This document shows, in pieces, positions 42,874 to 52,630 of a stretch of DNA of 64,000 bases; positions within the stretch are counted from its first letter, which is position 1; the number at the start of each line of letters is the position of its first letter. This stretch comes from an uncultured candidate division Zixibacteria bacterium. GTDB lineage: Bacteria; Zixibacteria; MSB-5A5; SM1-73. Both the position numbers and the translations under genes were made by a program. The notes under the pieces were generated by a model. The model did no database searches, had not been told where the DNA came from, and was given only the letters and a program-made list of their open reading frames with translations. The DNA is taken from assembly GCA_903908285.1 (NCBI GenBank), contig CAIVRH010000014.1:121991-185990 (forward strand). Direction: 5' to 3'.

Positions 42874-43587
42874 ATGATACAGAAAATGGAAAGTGACATA
42901 CGGAAGTTTTTGAAGGCGAATGCGGATCCGGCTAATGTGAAGAAATATTCGCGGTACTTTAAGGAGGGATACGATCCGTATGGTGTGGACTGGGAAAAAT
43001 TGCATCTAAAGATCGAAGATTGGTTTGTCAAATGCCAGAAAGAAATGAGTCAAAAAGAGTTGTTGACCTTATGCGAGCACCTGATGAGCACGGGGAAGTA
43101 CGAAGAAGCCAGCATCGCTATTACATTCATGGTAAAATTAAGGAGCCAGTATAACAAGAGTTTGTTTAATACCGTGGGTAAATGGTTTGAGAAATATATA
43201 ACTAACTGGGCACATTCTGATTCAGCTTCTCATAGTATTCTATACCTTTTCTTGGACGATAAAGTTGTAGAATTCAAAGACCTATTTATCTGGGTCGATT
43301 CTCCGCACCGGTGGAAAAGACGGGCGGTTCCGGTGACTTTAGTTAAGGATTTCTCCAAGAGCGGAAGCGTTCCCCAGGCTTTGCAGGTTGCCCGAAAATT
43401 GATCTTAGATCCTGAAAAAGTGGTTCAGCAGGGTGTGGGTTGGCTTTTACGAGAGGCTTGGAAGAAATCCCCGGAAAAAGTCGAAGCTTTTTTGTATCAA
43501 TGGAAAGACCAGGCACCCCGATTGATCATCCAATATGCTACAGAGAAGATTGATAAGGAAAAAAGAAAGAAATTTAGACGGGAATGA
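42874..43587 (+). CDS. DNA alkylation repair protein, AlkD-like HEAT-repeat fold
   Basis: A 237-residue helical protein resembling the AlkD family, HEAT-like DNA glycosylases that remove alkylated purines. Near residue 60 it has 'LLTLCEHLMSTGKYEEASIAI', and later 'WVDSPHRWKRRAVPVTLV' and 'VGWLLREAWKKSPEKVEAFL', which match the family's conserved Trp/Arg-Arg and 'GW-LRE' blocks. The frame opens at GTG 42856; ATG 42874 ('MIQKMESDIRKFLKA') fits family starts better and has GTGGAG about 12 bases upstream. It lies between two tRNA genes. Repair activity is inferred from family resemblance only. Confidence 0.75.
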   Translation: MIQKMESDIRKFLKANADPANVKKYSRYFKEGYDPYGVDWEKLHLKIEDWFVKCQKEMSQKELLTLCEHLMSTGKYEEASIAITFMVKLRSQYNKSLFNTVGKWFEKYITNWAHSDSASHSILYLFLDDKVVEFKDLFIWVDSPHRWKRRAVPVTLVKDFSKSGSVPQALQVARKLILDPEKVVQQGVGWLLREAWKKSPEKVEAFLYQWKDQAPRLIIQYATEKIDKEKRKKFRRE

Positions 43588-43604
43588 GTAAATATCTAAT
43601 AGTT

Positions 43605-43640
43605 CCCCCCTCACCCTAACCCTCTCCCCAAGGGGAGATG
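43605..43640. repeat. C-rich dispersed intergenic repeat, copy 2
   Basis: The sequence CCCCTCACCCTAACCCTC and the following TCCCCAAGGGGAGATGG form a hairpin. It matches the left half of the copy at 26256-26292. Confidence 0.55.
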
Positions 43641-43719
43641 GAACTTGGAATTTTGAATTGTGTTGGGGCGGGGGTACTACGAACCACGAACTATGAACAA
43701 ATAAACTGCCCTGCGGGCT

Positions 43720-43804
43720 GCCGGAGTGGCGGAATAGGTAGACGCAAGGGACTTAAAATCCCTCGGTGAATTTCACCGTGCCGGTTCGATTCCGGCCTCC
43801 GGCA
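43720..43804 (+). tRNA. tRNA-Leu (UAA)
   Basis: A class II tRNA with a long variable arm. The acceptor arms are GCCGGAG and CTCCGGC, with discriminator A at 43804. The anticodon stem AGGGA/TCCCT encloses CTTAAAA, giving anticodon TAA at 43754-43756. The variable arm pairs CGGTGAA with TTCACCG, and the T arm is GCCGG-TTCGATT-CCGGC. CCA is not encoded. Confidence 0.96.
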
Positions 43805-43986
43805 TTTATTACCCACCCCCTCCCCTCTTCCCGTCCGCAGTCCATCGTCCTTCGACTTCGCTCAGGACAAGTCCGCTGTCCGCCGCTAAAAAACTAATTA
43901 ACGAAACTCTCATCCCGCTTGCCTTTTGAGCATAGTACTCTCTGATTTTTTCCCTTCCCGAAGAATGAGTTTTTTTGGTTTTTAGC

Positions 43987-44015
43987 TTGACAATCCAGCA
44001 GGAACTTCATTTTAT
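43987..44015 (+). promoter_or_regulatory. Likely sigma-70 promoter of the phosphoesterase gene
   Basis: TTGACA at 43987-43992 and TTTTAT at 44010-44015 are 17 bases apart, about 50 bases before ATG 44065, which has GAGGAGG at 44052-44058. Confidence 0.6.
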
Positions 44016-44064
44016 GGCCTCTTGAAACAAACCAGCCACTTCATCCCTAATGAGGAGGTTAACC

Positions 44065-45810
44065 ATGTTCAAATCCAAAATCAGTTTTGTCATCATGCTG
44101 TCCCTGCTGTTATCTCTGATCTTTGTATGTGCTCAGGCGGAGGAAAGCTTCCGCTTTGCGGTTATCGGAGACAGAACCGGCAGCGCCCAACCGGGGATAT
44201 ACGAGAGTGTTTTGGCTGAAGTGAACCTGATGGACCCGGATATAATCCTGACCGTGGGCGATCATATCCAGGGGTATAACCAGGACAGCATTACTACTAA
44301 CAAACAATGGGATGAATATTTCGGATTGTTGAAAGACATGAAAGCTAAGTTCTATTTCACTCCGGGCAATCATGATATGTGGGATAATATCAGTGAGATC
44401 AACTACAAAAACCGGGTAGCGCAGCCATATTACTCTTTTGATTATAAGAATACCCATTTCATCATTTTGGATGTATCCCGTTGGGAGAAATATGAAGAGA
44501 TGCCCAAGGAGCAGATTAATTGGCTGATCAGCGATCTGGAGAAAAACCGGGATAAGGAAAATATCTACGTTTTCTATCACAAACCGTTCTGGTTCGAAGC
44601 GGAAAGAGACAATAAGCCGGATTCCCTTCATATGATTTTCAAAAAGTACGGGGTGGATGCGGTGTTTAATGGGCATTATCACGGGTATTTTGCCACCCGA
44701 AAAGACGGAATCCTTTATACTGACATGAGTAGTTCCGGCGGGGCACTCTCTACAGAGAATATGGATTTGGGCTATCATTATCAATTCCTGTGGTGTACGG
44801 TAAATGTAAACAAACTGGATGTGGCAGTGGTTAATTTGGGGAATATCTTCGATAGGAATTTTGTTACGGTAGATGATAAAATTATCCTGGATGGAATCGA
44901 AGGTGGAAAGTATATCACCTTTTCTCCGGTTCTGATCGATGAGAACGCTTCGGGCTTTTCCGGCGAAGAAAAGATGAGTATCCTAAACGGATACGAGAAG
45001 ACATTAAAAGACACCGTCCGGTGGGAATGCGAAGACAATTGGACGGTTGAACCAACAGCACATACTGTGGATATAACCCCATCGCAAACAACGAGTTTAG
45101 GCTTCAAAGTTAATCTAAAAGGTGAACTATATCCCCTCCCTAAATTTAAACTGAATTATCCGGTAAATGAAAAAAAGGTTTATCCGGTGGAGGATCGTCT
45201 CTGGATAAAACGCCAGATAGCTTGTAAGAGAATGACCACCCCTCCAATATTGGATGGAACGATATCGGAAAACGAATGGAAAGGGATCGCACCGGTAACT
45301 TCATTCTGTTCTCCCACCGGTGATAGGTCCATCGTCGAGCCAACGAAATTTTATTTCGGTTATGATACCGGTAATCTGTATATCGCGGTAAGGTGTAATG
45401 AAAGCAAGAAGGATCAAATCGTCTCCCAGGCGAAAACCCAGGACGGAGCGGTTTACCAGGAGGATTGCGTGGGGTATTTCATCTGTCCGGATACGGTCCT
45501 CAAGGATATTTACCAGATATATTTCAATCCACTGGGAACACCGTTTGACCAGTTGATCAAATATGACGGGGGGAATTACAATGCCGACAGGAAATGGAAC
45601 GGGAAATATCAGGTGAAATCTGCGGTGGCGGAAGATGGATGGAACATAGAGATAAAGATACCGTTTTCTCAACTGAAGACCAAACCCAAAAGAGGGGATG
45701 TCTGGGATATCAACTTCAGAAGGAAACAAAAACGGTTAAATTCCTCCTCGGATTGGATGTACCCGATAACTTATGATACCAAATATTATGGAATGATGAA
45801 GTTTGACTAA
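44065..45810 (+). CDS. Secreted metallophosphoesterase with C-terminal CBM9-like domain
   Basis: A protein of 581 residues with a signal peptide ending at 'CAQA'. Residues 25-270 form a calcineurin-type phosphoesterase with the metal-ligand motifs 'FAVIGDRTG', 'VGDHIQG', 'TPGNHDMWD', 'VFYHKPFWF' and 'FNGHYHGYF'. Residues 275-370 are a beta-rich spacer. The last 190 residues resemble a family 9 carbohydrate-binding/sugar-binding domain ('LDGTISENEWKGIAPV', 'KFYFGYDTGNLYIAVRCNE', 'WNIEIKIPFSQL'). The frame opens at 44050 but ATG 44065 has the ribosome site. I infer an exported phosphatase or phosphodiesterase held to a surface glycan; the substrate is unknown. It stands alone behind its own promoter. 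Confidence 0.83.
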   Translation: MFKSKISFVIMLSLLLSLIFVCAQAEESFRFAVIGDRTGSAQPGIYESVLAEVNLMDPDIILTVGDHIQGYNQDSITTNKQWDEYFGLLKDMKAKFYFTPGNHDMWDNISEINYKNRVAQPYYSFDYKNTHFIILDVSRWEKYEEMPKEQINWLISDLEKNRDKENIYVFYHKPFWFEAERDNKPDSLHMIFKKYGVDAVFNGHYHGYFATRKDGILYTDMSSSGGALSTENMDLGYHYQFLWCTVNVNKLDVAVVNLGNIFDRNFVTVDDKIILDGIEGGKYITFSPVLIDENASGFSGEEKMSILNGYEKTLKDTVRWECEDNWTVEPTAHTVDITPSQTTSLGFKVNLKGELYPLPKFKLNYPVNEKKVYPVEDRLWIKRQIACKRMTTPPILDGTISENEWKGIAPVTSFCSPTGDRSIVEPTKFYFGYDTGNLYIAVRCNESKKDQIVSQAKTQDGAVYQEDCVGYFICPDTVLKDIYQIYFNPLGTPFDQLIKYDGGNYNADRKWNGKYQVKSAVAEDGWNIEIKIPFSQLKTKPKRGDVWDINFRRKQKRLNSSSDWMYPITYDTKYYGMMKFD

Positions 45811-46051
45811 CCATTTATTTGGAGCTGTTTACCAATAATTTGTTACACTGGATTTGTTTAAAATTTGCGCCTGCGGTTACCTATCATCCGCTGAAACTCG
45901 ATGGTGGTTCATCACAATGGAACCGCAATCCAAATCGGTTAACCGTGGGCTTGATAAGTTACGCCCTAATCGATAAACGAGTAAGCATTCAACCCGTTTC
46001 GAATAGCAGTTAGTATATTAGCGGAGCAGGGTTTTCCAAAAAGATATTATC

Positions 46052-46948
46052 ATGCTTAATAATATTCCACATTTGGGTGAGATACTGTCTGTCCTCTGTG
46101 CCATGGTCTGGGCGACTGCGGTCATCCTCTTCAAAAAAAGTGGAGAAAAAGTCACCCCTTTAGGCCTGAATCTTTATAAGAATGTGCTGGCTTTATCTCT
46201 TTTTGCTCTCACTTCTCTGATTTTGGGTATCACCCTCTTCCCTCCGGTCACCTGGCAGGATCATCTCTTGGTTTTTACCAGCGGATTTCTGGGCATAGCC
46301 ATAGCCGACACTTTCTTCTTAAAAACCCTGAACCTGCTGGGAGCAGAGTTGACCGCCATAATCAGCTGTATGAACAGTCCGCTGATAATAGTTCTATCTG
46401 TACTTCTTTTGGGCGAAAGGATGAGAGGATATCAGCTGTTCGGTGTAGTTTTGATAATTTTGGCAGTGGTAACGGTTTCGCAAAAGAAGGGACGGAATAA
46501 TATATCGCGTCAGGAGCTCTTCCGGGGTATCGCTTTGAGCGCTTTATATCTGGTTTCTGGAGCACTCGGTGTGGTGATTTTCAAACCGCTTTTGGATGAA
46601 CTCCCCTTTCTCTGGATCATCCAGATGCGCCTTTTGGCCGGATGCTTGGGTACCGGTATTTTCCTGCTATTCCTTCCCGACAGGCAGAAGATTATGAAAT
46701 CCCTTTTAAAAGTGGAAAACTGGCGCTATATGCTGCCGGCATCTTTTCTGGGAGCCTATCTTTCCATGGTCATCTGGATCGGGGGGATGAAATACACCCA
46801 GGCATCGGTGGCTTCCGCTTTGAATCAAACCACCAATGTTTTCGTATTTCTGCTGGCAGTTTTGTTTCTTAAAGAACCGGTGAATTTAATCCGGGTGGTA
46901 GCTATAGTTTTGGCTTTTGCCGGAGCGCTTTTGGTTACTTTCGGTTAG
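46052..46948 (+). CDS. EamA/DMT-family transporter
   Basis: A 298-residue inner-membrane protein with ten predicted helices in two homologous halves of the EamA (drug/metabolite transporter) family. The first half includes 'FTSGFLGIAIADTFFLKTL' and 'SPLIIVLSVLLLGERM'; the second ends 'NQTTNVFVFLLAVLFLKEPV', with the conserved glutamate before the final helices. These transporters move small metabolites such as amino acids. The substrate is not readable from sequence. It is transcribed toward the amidohydrolase on the other strand. Confidence 0.88.
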   Translation: MLNNIPHLGEILSVLCAMVWATAVILFKKSGEKVTPLGLNLYKNVLALSLFALTSLILGITLFPPVTWQDHLLVFTSGFLGIAIADTFFLKTLNLLGAELTAIISCMNSPLIIVLSVLLLGERMRGYQLFGVVLIILAVVTVSQKKGRNNISRQELFRGIALSALYLVSGALGVVIFKPLLDELPFLWIIQMRLLAGCLGTGIFLLFLPDRQKIMKSLLKVENWRYMLPASFLGAYLSMVIWIGGMKYTQASVASALNQTTNVFVFLLAVLFLKEPVNLIRVVAIVLAFAGALLVTFG

Positions 46949-46994
46949 ACCGGTGAGAAATCGTGCTTTCCGATAAAATTGAAGAAAGAGAAAT

Positions 46995-48629
46995 TTACCT
47001 TTGGTAAACGATTCTACCGCCCAGAATAGTATATTCCACTTTTGTATCGGGAATTATTTCCGGATCCGTTTCGAAAATGTCTTGGGAGAGAATCACTAAA
47101 TCTCCCAATTTTCCTGCCTGGATTGAACCCTTGATATTTTCCTCGTACGAAGCGAAACTAGCCCCTTGGGTGAAAGCATGAACCGCTTTTGCCACGCTAA
47201 GTCTTTCACCGGGATTCCAGCTTTCCTTTTCACCGGGTTTTTTACGCATAACCGCTGCATAGATTCCTTTCAAAGGGTCCAGGCTCTCGATGGGAGCATC
47301 CGACCCGAATACCAATAAAGCGCCATGGGTCGAAAGCGTTTTATAGGCATAAGCTGAGTGGCACCGTTTCCCCCAGTATTTCTCGGCAATCGGTCTATCC
47401 GCAGGGGCGTGCACGGGTTGGACTGAAGAGATGACGTTGAGTTTTTTGAATCTCTCGATGTCACTCGGATGGAGCAGCTGGATATGTTCAATCCGATGCC
47501 GTAACCTGTTTTTCCCTTCAGTATTTGGGACCGAAGACTCTATTGCGCTCAAAGCATTATGAACGCCTTTATCCCCTATAGCATGAATGGATACGCTTAT
47601 TCCCGCATAGCTGGCTTTTTTGGTTATTTCAGTCAATTCCTCCAACGAGGTAACCTCTATGCCGAAATTATCACTCGAACCTTCATAGGGTTCGAACATC
47701 AGGGCAGTTTGAGATCCCAGCGTTCCATCGCAGTAAAGTTTCACCCCTCCGAATCTTAAATATTCGTTGCCAAAAGATGACCCGATACCTAAACATATGA
47801 CGGAATCCAAATCGCCATCCGCAATCCAATGGGATACCCTCAAAGTCAGATTCTCATCCAGCCAGAGCCCCTGAAATAGACGAAATGCTTCCTGGTCTTC
47901 AAAATTATGGATTCCGGTCAATCCAAAGCTATTGGCCATCTTCAATGCCTTCCGGAACAACTCCCGGCAAACCTGAGCGGAAAGGGATGGAATTTTATCC
48001 CAAACCAGACCGATTGCATTCTCCTTTAAAATTCCCGTGGGTTTTCCCGTCAGAGGGTCTTTTACTATTTTTCCGCCGGACGGATCATCCGTGTTTTCAT
48101 CCACCCCCGCAAATTGTAAAACTAATGAGTTTACCCACAGCACATGATGATCCTTGCTCTGCAAGGCGACCGGATTTTGCGGGCAGATTTTGTCCAAAGT
48201 TTCCCGGGTAAAAATCGATTCGTCTCCCCAAATATTTTTATCCCACCCATCCCCCACCACCCACTCCTTGGGAGTGAGATCTCTACAGAAATCCGCGATG
48301 ACCGATAGGAGTTTTTCAAAGGAGCTTATTCCTTCCAAGTTGGCTTTATTCAAACGATATGCCAAAGAAAGAAAATGAGTGTGCCCATCGATCAAACCCG
48401 GTATGACGGTCTTACCTTCCAGATTTATGACCCGAAAATTTGCTCTCCCCAGATTCTCCACGTCAGTGTTTTTGCCTACCGCAATTATCTTATGATCCCT
48501 AATTGCCACTGCTTCGGCTTTGGGGTGCTGAGGATCCATGGTGTAGATTTTGCCGTTTAACAACATCAGATTATCGTTCACGACGCCTAACCTTATTTTT
48601 ACCTCTCCCCCTGTTCTCCTATCTTTCAT
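46995..48629 (-). CDS. Metal-dependent amidohydrolase, YtcJ-like
   Basis: A hydrolase of the amidohydrolase superfamily. The composite N-terminal beta domain ('NGKIYTMDPQHPKAEAVAI') leads to the metal site 'VIPGLIDGHTHFLSL'. A 'HNFEDQEAF' region lies in the middle, 'VSIHAIGDKGVHNAL' supplies a later histidine, and 'LRHRIEHIQLLHP' another. 'VFGSDAPIESLDPLKGI' carries the conserved aspartate. This is the YtcJ/imidazolonepropionase-like group, whose substrates vary widely. The frame opens at ATG 48629, but a GTG at 48581 has an AAGG-TTAGG site close by, so the first 16 residues may not be real. It lies next to selB on the same strand. Confidence 0.85.
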   Translation of the reverse strand: MKDRRTGGEVKIRLGVVNDNLMLLNGKIYTMDPQHPKAEAVAIRDHKIIAVGKNTDVENLGRANFRVINLEGKTVIPGLIDGHTHFLSLAYRLNKANLEGISSFEKLLSVIADFCRDLTPKEWVVGDGWDKNIWGDESIFTRETLDKICPQNPVALQSKDHHVLWVNSLVLQFAGVDENTDDPSGGKIVKDPLTGKPTGILKENAIGLVWDKIPSLSAQVCRELFRKALKMANSFGLTGIHNFEDQEAFRLFQGLWLDENLTLRVSHWIADGDLDSVICLGIGSSFGNEYLRFGGVKLYCDGTLGSQTALMFEPYEGSSDNFGIEVTSLEELTEITKKASYAGISVSIHAIGDKGVHNALSAIESSVPNTEGKNRLRHRIEHIQLLHPSDIERFKKLNVISSVQPVHAPADRPIAEKYWGKRCHSAYAYKTLSTHGALLVFGSDAPIESLDPLKGIYAAVMRKKPGEKESWNPGERLSVAKAVHAFTQGASFASYEENIKGSIQAGKLGDLVILSQDIFETDPEIIPDTKVEYTILGGRIVYQR

Positions 48630-48766
48630 TCAGTAGAGAGAAGAGCAAAAGGAGGTGAAGTTTTGTACTTATCGCTTGTTCGTTATCAATTTCATTTTTC
48701 ATTACCCGATATTGGGTGGTTTGAAATTCACCAAACCTCTAAGACCGGGCTTCGAAAACCGGTTGA

Positions 48767-50638
48767 TTACCTCTGAGCCAGCGTTCTCTTATCCCCTTCC
48801 CTCTGTGTTATCCCCAATTGATCCAGCGTTTCCAGGATCGGCACCATATACTTTCGGGTGGTGGAAAGATGCTCTCGCAATTCGCTCACTGTTGCCGGTC
48901 CTTTCTTCCGGATAAATTCAACCACCATATTTTTCACCTTCTCAAAATCCTCTTTTCTAAGAAGTATACCCTCCTTCATATCCATTACCCGATCCTGTTC
49001 GATCAAAAAGAGTAAGATCAGCTCGGATTCCGGACCCCGGCTCACTATCTCATCTTTGGTTGGAGCTGAAAGGGGATTAGCTGCAAGCTCCTGGAGTAAT
49101 TTATCCGATAATACCAATTGCTCGGTGGATAGTTTGGCTTGGTGGCCAGGAAGACGGAGATAAGCTCCCTGCTGCACAATCTTTCCCTCTTTCACCAGAT
49201 GCTTGATCATCTGTTCCAGCAAGGTTGGCTCGATACTTAAGCGACTGGAGAATTCCGCCGATTTGGCGCCGATCTTAAAAGGGAATCTCTGATGGGTATT
49301 TTCGATCTCAGATATAACCTGGCCTGCTGCCCGATTCCATTTGTCCCGATCTGCCACGAACTCTTGAGTGGAGAATATCTTGCCCTCTTTTTCCAGTTGC
49401 TTTAGATTCGATTGTATCTGCTCCTGGCTGAAATTACTCGATCTTAAAATCTCCTTCTTCAGGATCAATCCTTCTTTTGCCAGTTCGGATAGAATCAAAT
49501 CCGCCAGGTTTAAGGAAACTCTTCTTTTAAGATCGGATATCGACCCTTCATCTTTTCTTTTGATCATTCCTGGCGAAACATCCAGCACGATTCCACCCCC
49601 TATGGTAATCTGGGGTGAAGGTAATCGGAGAATAAAATGATCTCCGATCCGGGCAAGGAGTCTTTCACTGCATTCAAATTTCACCAAGTCCGATCCTCCG
49701 GGTGGTATTTGATCTTTATCCAGAATTTTCACTTTAGTCAGAAGCTCGGTCGTTCCGAGAATAAGCAATAATGTGGAATTATGCTTTATGGGATGACTTA
49801 CAGTGGAAACCACATCCACCTTGCCAATGAAACTGCCGATAGATTGGTCTTGACCCAATTTGGCAACCACATTCCCTCTTTGAATCTTCTCTTTTTCCAC
49901 CCCGGCCAAATTCATCGCCACCCGGGTTCCGGGCATAACTTTGGTTTGGGTTTTCTTGTGAGTTTGCAGCTCCCGGATCCGGGCAGAAATCTTACGGGGG
50001 AGGATTTCTATCTCTTCGCCCAACTGGAAACTGCCATCTCTCAAGGTTCCGGTCACCACTGTTCCCCGACCCGACATGGTGAAGACCCGATCAATATATA
50101 GCCGGGGTTTGCCAATGTCTTTCTGAGGCGTTATTTGGGCGATCATCTTTACTATCTGGTCATACAACTCCTGTATACCGGTTTTTTGGGTAGCAGATAC
50201 TTTAACTATGGGTGCGTTTTCCAAGATGGTCCCTTTGGTTTTTGATTTTATATCCTCCTCCACCAAGCTTAACCAGTCGGGATCGACTAAATCTATTTTG
50301 TTTATAACCACTATTCCGGTTTGTATCTTCAAAATATCTAATATCTGAAGATGTTCCTCGCTTTGGGGCATCCACCCGTCGTCTGCTGCCACCACGAACA
50401 GGACCGCATCGATTCCCCCCACTCCCGCCACCATGTTTTTGACGAATCGCTCGTGACCGGGCACATCCACAATCCCTACCTCGCTCCCATCTGGAAGGGA
50501 GAGCCAGGCAAATCCCAGATCGATGGTCATCCCCCGCTCTTTTTCTTCCGGCAGACGGTCGGGATCGATTCCCGTCAGAGCCAAGACTATGGCGGATTTG
50601 CCGTGATCGATATGTCCCGCAGTTCCCAATACAAACAT
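48767..50638 (-). CDS. selB: Selenocysteine-specific elongation factor SelB
   Basis: A 623-residue GTPase that brings selenocysteinyl-tRNA to UGA codons with a SECIS hairpin. Its G domain has '[14 protein letters not shown]', '[16 protein letters not shown]', '[19 protein letters not shown]' and 'INKIDLVD'. EF-Tu-like beta domains follow, then from about residue 390 a series of winged helices ending in '[16 protein letters not shown]', the RNA-binding end typical of SelB. Length fits the family. selA, selD and tRNA-Sec are not visible in the window, so they must lie elsewhere if the pathway works. I found no clear selenoprotein here. Confidence 0.95.
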   Translation of the reverse strand: MFVLGTAGHIDHGKSAIVLALTGIDPDRLPEEKERGMTIDLGFAWLSLPDGSEVGIVDVPGHERFVKNMVAGVGGIDAVLFVVAADDGWMPQSEEHLQILDILKIQTGIVVINKIDLVDPDWLSLVEEDIKSKTKGTILENAPIVKVSATQKTGIQELYDQIVKMIAQITPQKDIGKPRLYIDRVFTMSGRGTVVTGTLRDGSFQLGEEIEILPRKISARIRELQTHKKTQTKVMPGTRVAMNLAGVEKEKIQRGNVVAKLGQDQSIGSFIGKVDVVSTVSHPIKHNSTLLLILGTTELLTKVKILDKDQIPPGGSDLVKFECSERLLARIGDHFILRLPSPQITIGGGIVLDVSPGMIKRKDEGSISDLKRRVSLNLADLILSELAKEGLILKKEILRSSNFSQEQIQSNLKQLEKEGKIFSTQEFVADRDKWNRAAGQVISEIENTHQRFPFKIGAKSAEFSSRLSIEPTLLEQMIKHLVKEGKIVQQGAYLRLPGHQAKLSTEQLVLSDKLLQELAANPLSAPTKDEIVSRGPESELILLFLIEQDRVMDMKEGILLRKEDFEKVKNMVVEFIRKKGPATVSELREHLSTTRKYMVPILETLDQLGITQREGDKRTLAQR

Positions 50639-50927
50639 ATAATTTATGAAAGACCCTATTATGGCAGGGTTAAATGCCCTGCCCTATGAATAATAATATG
50701 TTTCTGCTCATAGAGGCGGGAATTTATCCCGTCTCGGAAAACTGTCACATAACCAAACTTGGTGCCGAGGCGTGAAGCCTCGGCTACGCGATCACTTGAC
50801 CCCTCGAATCCTTGAATCCTTGAACCCTTTTAATTCATCCGGCATGAAGCATAGAACCGCGGCATAAAGCCTCGTCGACACGCCATAGATCAAATCCGTT
50901 ATTCGTCATCCGTCATTCGTTATTGTT
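50639..50927. repeat. Hairpin-rich gap between livF and selB
   Basis: No gene is seen. The gap contains GGCAGGG with its inverse (50670-50690), GCGGG-AATTTAT-CCCG (near 50718-50733), a perfect GCCGAGGC-GTGAA-GCCTCGGC hairpin (near 50764-50784), and a 34-base repeat at 50891-50924 that recurs with one mismatch at 53863-53896. Confidence 0.6.
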
Positions 50928-51650
50928 TTATCCCCCCAGATATGCTTCTTTCACCTGTTGATTGTTCAGAAGACTCTGTGCCGAATCCTCTAAGACTATC
51001 TTTCCCGTCTCCAGGACATATCCCCGATTGGCAATTTGCAGAGCCATGTGAGCATTCTGTTCCACCAACAAAATAGTGGTTCCCTGCTGGTTGATCTCCA
51101 GGATAGTATTGAAGATGGATTTTACCAAAATGGGAGCCAAACCCAAAGAAGGTTCATCCAAAAGCAGAAGTTTGGGATCAGACATCAGCGCCCGACCGAT
51201 GGCCAGCATCTGTTGTTCTCCGCCGCTTAGAGTCCCGGCGCTCTGTTTTGATCTCTCTTTGAGACGGGGAAAGAGGGTGAAGGTTTTTTCTATGTCTTGA
51301 TTAATCTTTTCTTTGTCTTTTCTGCAGAAAGCGCCCAATTCCAGGTTTTCTAAAGTGGTAAGATTGGGGAAAATCTTTCTCCCCTCAGGAGATTGGGAAA
51401 TGCCCAGCTCCACGATTTTGTGCGGTACCACTTTATCGATCCTTTTACCTTCAAAAGTAATTGTCCCTTTTTTGGGTTTTAAAAGCCCGGAAATTGTATT
51501 TATCGTAGTCGATTTTCCCGCCCCGTTGGCTCCGATCAAGGTGACAATCTCTCCCCGGTTAATGTATAAGGTAATCCCCTTGAGGGCATGAATCGCTCCG
51601 TAATACACGCTCAGCGAGTCGATTTTCAATAATTTCGAATCATCCATCAT
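50928..51650 (-). CDS. livF: Branched-chain amino-acid ABC transporter ATP-binding protein LivF
   Basis: About 241 residues from ATG 51650 (or 51647); the open frame runs 20 codons further upstream, but LivF proteins start near 'LLKIDSLSVYYG'. Walker A is 'LIGANGAGKSTTINT', the signature is 'GTLSGGEQQMLAIGRAL' and Walker B is 'LLLLDEPSLGLAP', with 'LVEQNAHMAL' for the switch histidine region. With LivG it forms the ATPase pair of the HAAT-type importer for leucine, isoleucine, valine or related compounds. It is the last gene of the livK-H-M-G-F series. Confidence 0.93.
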   Translation of the reverse strand: MMDDSKLLKIDSLSVYYGAIHALKGITLYINRGEIVTLIGANGAGKSTTINTISGLLKPKKGTITFEGKRIDKVVPHKIVELGISQSPEGRKIFPNLTTLENLELGAFCRKDKEKINQDIEKTFTLFPRLKERSKQSAGTLSGGEQQMLAIGRALMSDPKLLLLDEPSLGLAPILVKSIFNTILEINQQGTTILLVEQNAHMALQIANRGYVLETGKIVLEDSAQSLLNNQQVKEAYLGG

Positions 51651-51838
51651 ATTACAGATTTGAGAAACGAGAAATGAGAATTGAGTTAAAACCTTTATCG
51701 TTGACACCACCGCTGAACCGTGATGGCTCAGCTACGCTTTCAGCTGAGGCATGAAGCCTCGGCTACGCATCACTTGAACCCTCGCCCCCTCGAATCCTTG
51801 AACCCTGTTTTATTCGTCATTCGTCATCATTCATTATT
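51651..51838. repeat. Repeat-bearing gap between livG and livF
   Basis: A hairpin AGCTGAGGC-ATGAA-GCCTCGGCT near 51739-51761 and the following CTACGC-ATCACTTGA stretch closely match the block near 50764-50798. The right end has ATTCGTCATTCGTCAT-like repeats. No gene is visible. Confidence 0.6.
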
Positions 51839-52606
51839 TTATTTCATTTCCTCTCCCAAGTACGCCTCGATCACCTTGGGGTCTTTTTTGATTTTCTCCG
51901 GCGGACCTTCAGCTATTTTAATCCCGTAATCCAAAACCACGATTCTTTCGCAGCAGCCCATTACCACTCTCATATCATGTTCGATCAGAAGGATGGTCAA
52001 ATCGAAATCGATCCTGAGCTTGCAGATAAGAGTCATCACGTTCTGTGTCTCTTGCGGATTCATTCCGGCGGTAGGCTCGTCCAATAGCATAAGTTTCGGC
52101 TCGGTCGCCAGAGCGCGTGCCATTTCCAGCCTTCTCTGTTGACCATAAGGAAGATTCATCGCCTTTTCATCTCTTACTGCATCTAGTCCAAAGATTCCAA
52201 GAAGCTTCATAGATCTTGCGGTCAACCCTGCTTCTTCTTCAAAGAATCTTTTGCTTCGGGTCACCGAGCTCCACATTCCCTCTTTGGAATGAAGATGACA
52301 TGCCGAGCGGACGTTATCCAATACCGTTAGATTACTGAACAGCCTGATGTTTTGGAAAGTTCTTCCGATCCCGTATGCTGTAATCTGGTAGGGCTTTTTC
52401 CCGTTGAGTTTTTTGTTCTGGAATATTATCTCACCTAAGGTCGGATTATAGACCCCCGTTATCATATTGAAAACCGTGGTCTTCCCGGCTCCGTTCGGAC
52501 CAATCAGTCCCACCAACTCCCCTTTTTCCAAAAACATATCCAGCCGGTCAACCGCTTTCAATCCGCCGAAATGCATAGAGCAATCTTTAATTTCAAGGAT
52601 AGGCAT
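51839..52606 (-). CDS. livG: Branched-chain amino-acid ABC transporter ATP-binding protein LivG
   Basis: A 255-residue ATPase. Walker A is 'LIGPNGAGKTTVFNMITG' and the signature region is degenerate in the LivG manner: 'AMNLPYGQQRRLEMARAL'. Walker B is 'LMLLDEPTAGMNPQE', followed by 'LLIEHDMRVVM'. The C-terminal 'GTP-like' tail 'KKDPKVIEAYLGEE' is typical of LivG. It acts with LivF, LivH and LivM in the inner membrane. It is separated from livM by a 103-base gap with a structured element. Confidence 0.94.
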   Translation of the reverse strand: MPILEIKDCSMHFGGLKAVDRLDMFLEKGELVGLIGPNGAGKTTVFNMITGVYNPTLGEIIFQNKKLNGKKPYQITAYGIGRTFQNIRLFSNLTVLDNVRSACHLHSKEGMWSSVTRSKRFFEEEAGLTARSMKLLGIFGLDAVRDEKAMNLPYGQQRRLEMARALATEPKLMLLDEPTAGMNPQETQNVMTLICKLRIDFDLTILLIEHDMRVVMGCCERIVVLDYGIKIAEGPPEKIKKDPKVIEAYLGEEMK

Positions 52607-52630
52607 AATGATCGTTTAGGTTTTAAATCG

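Noticed and set aside
50639-50927. tRNA-Sec (selC) next to selB
   Set aside because: The hairpins there do not form an acceptor, a long variable arm or a TCA anticodon loop.
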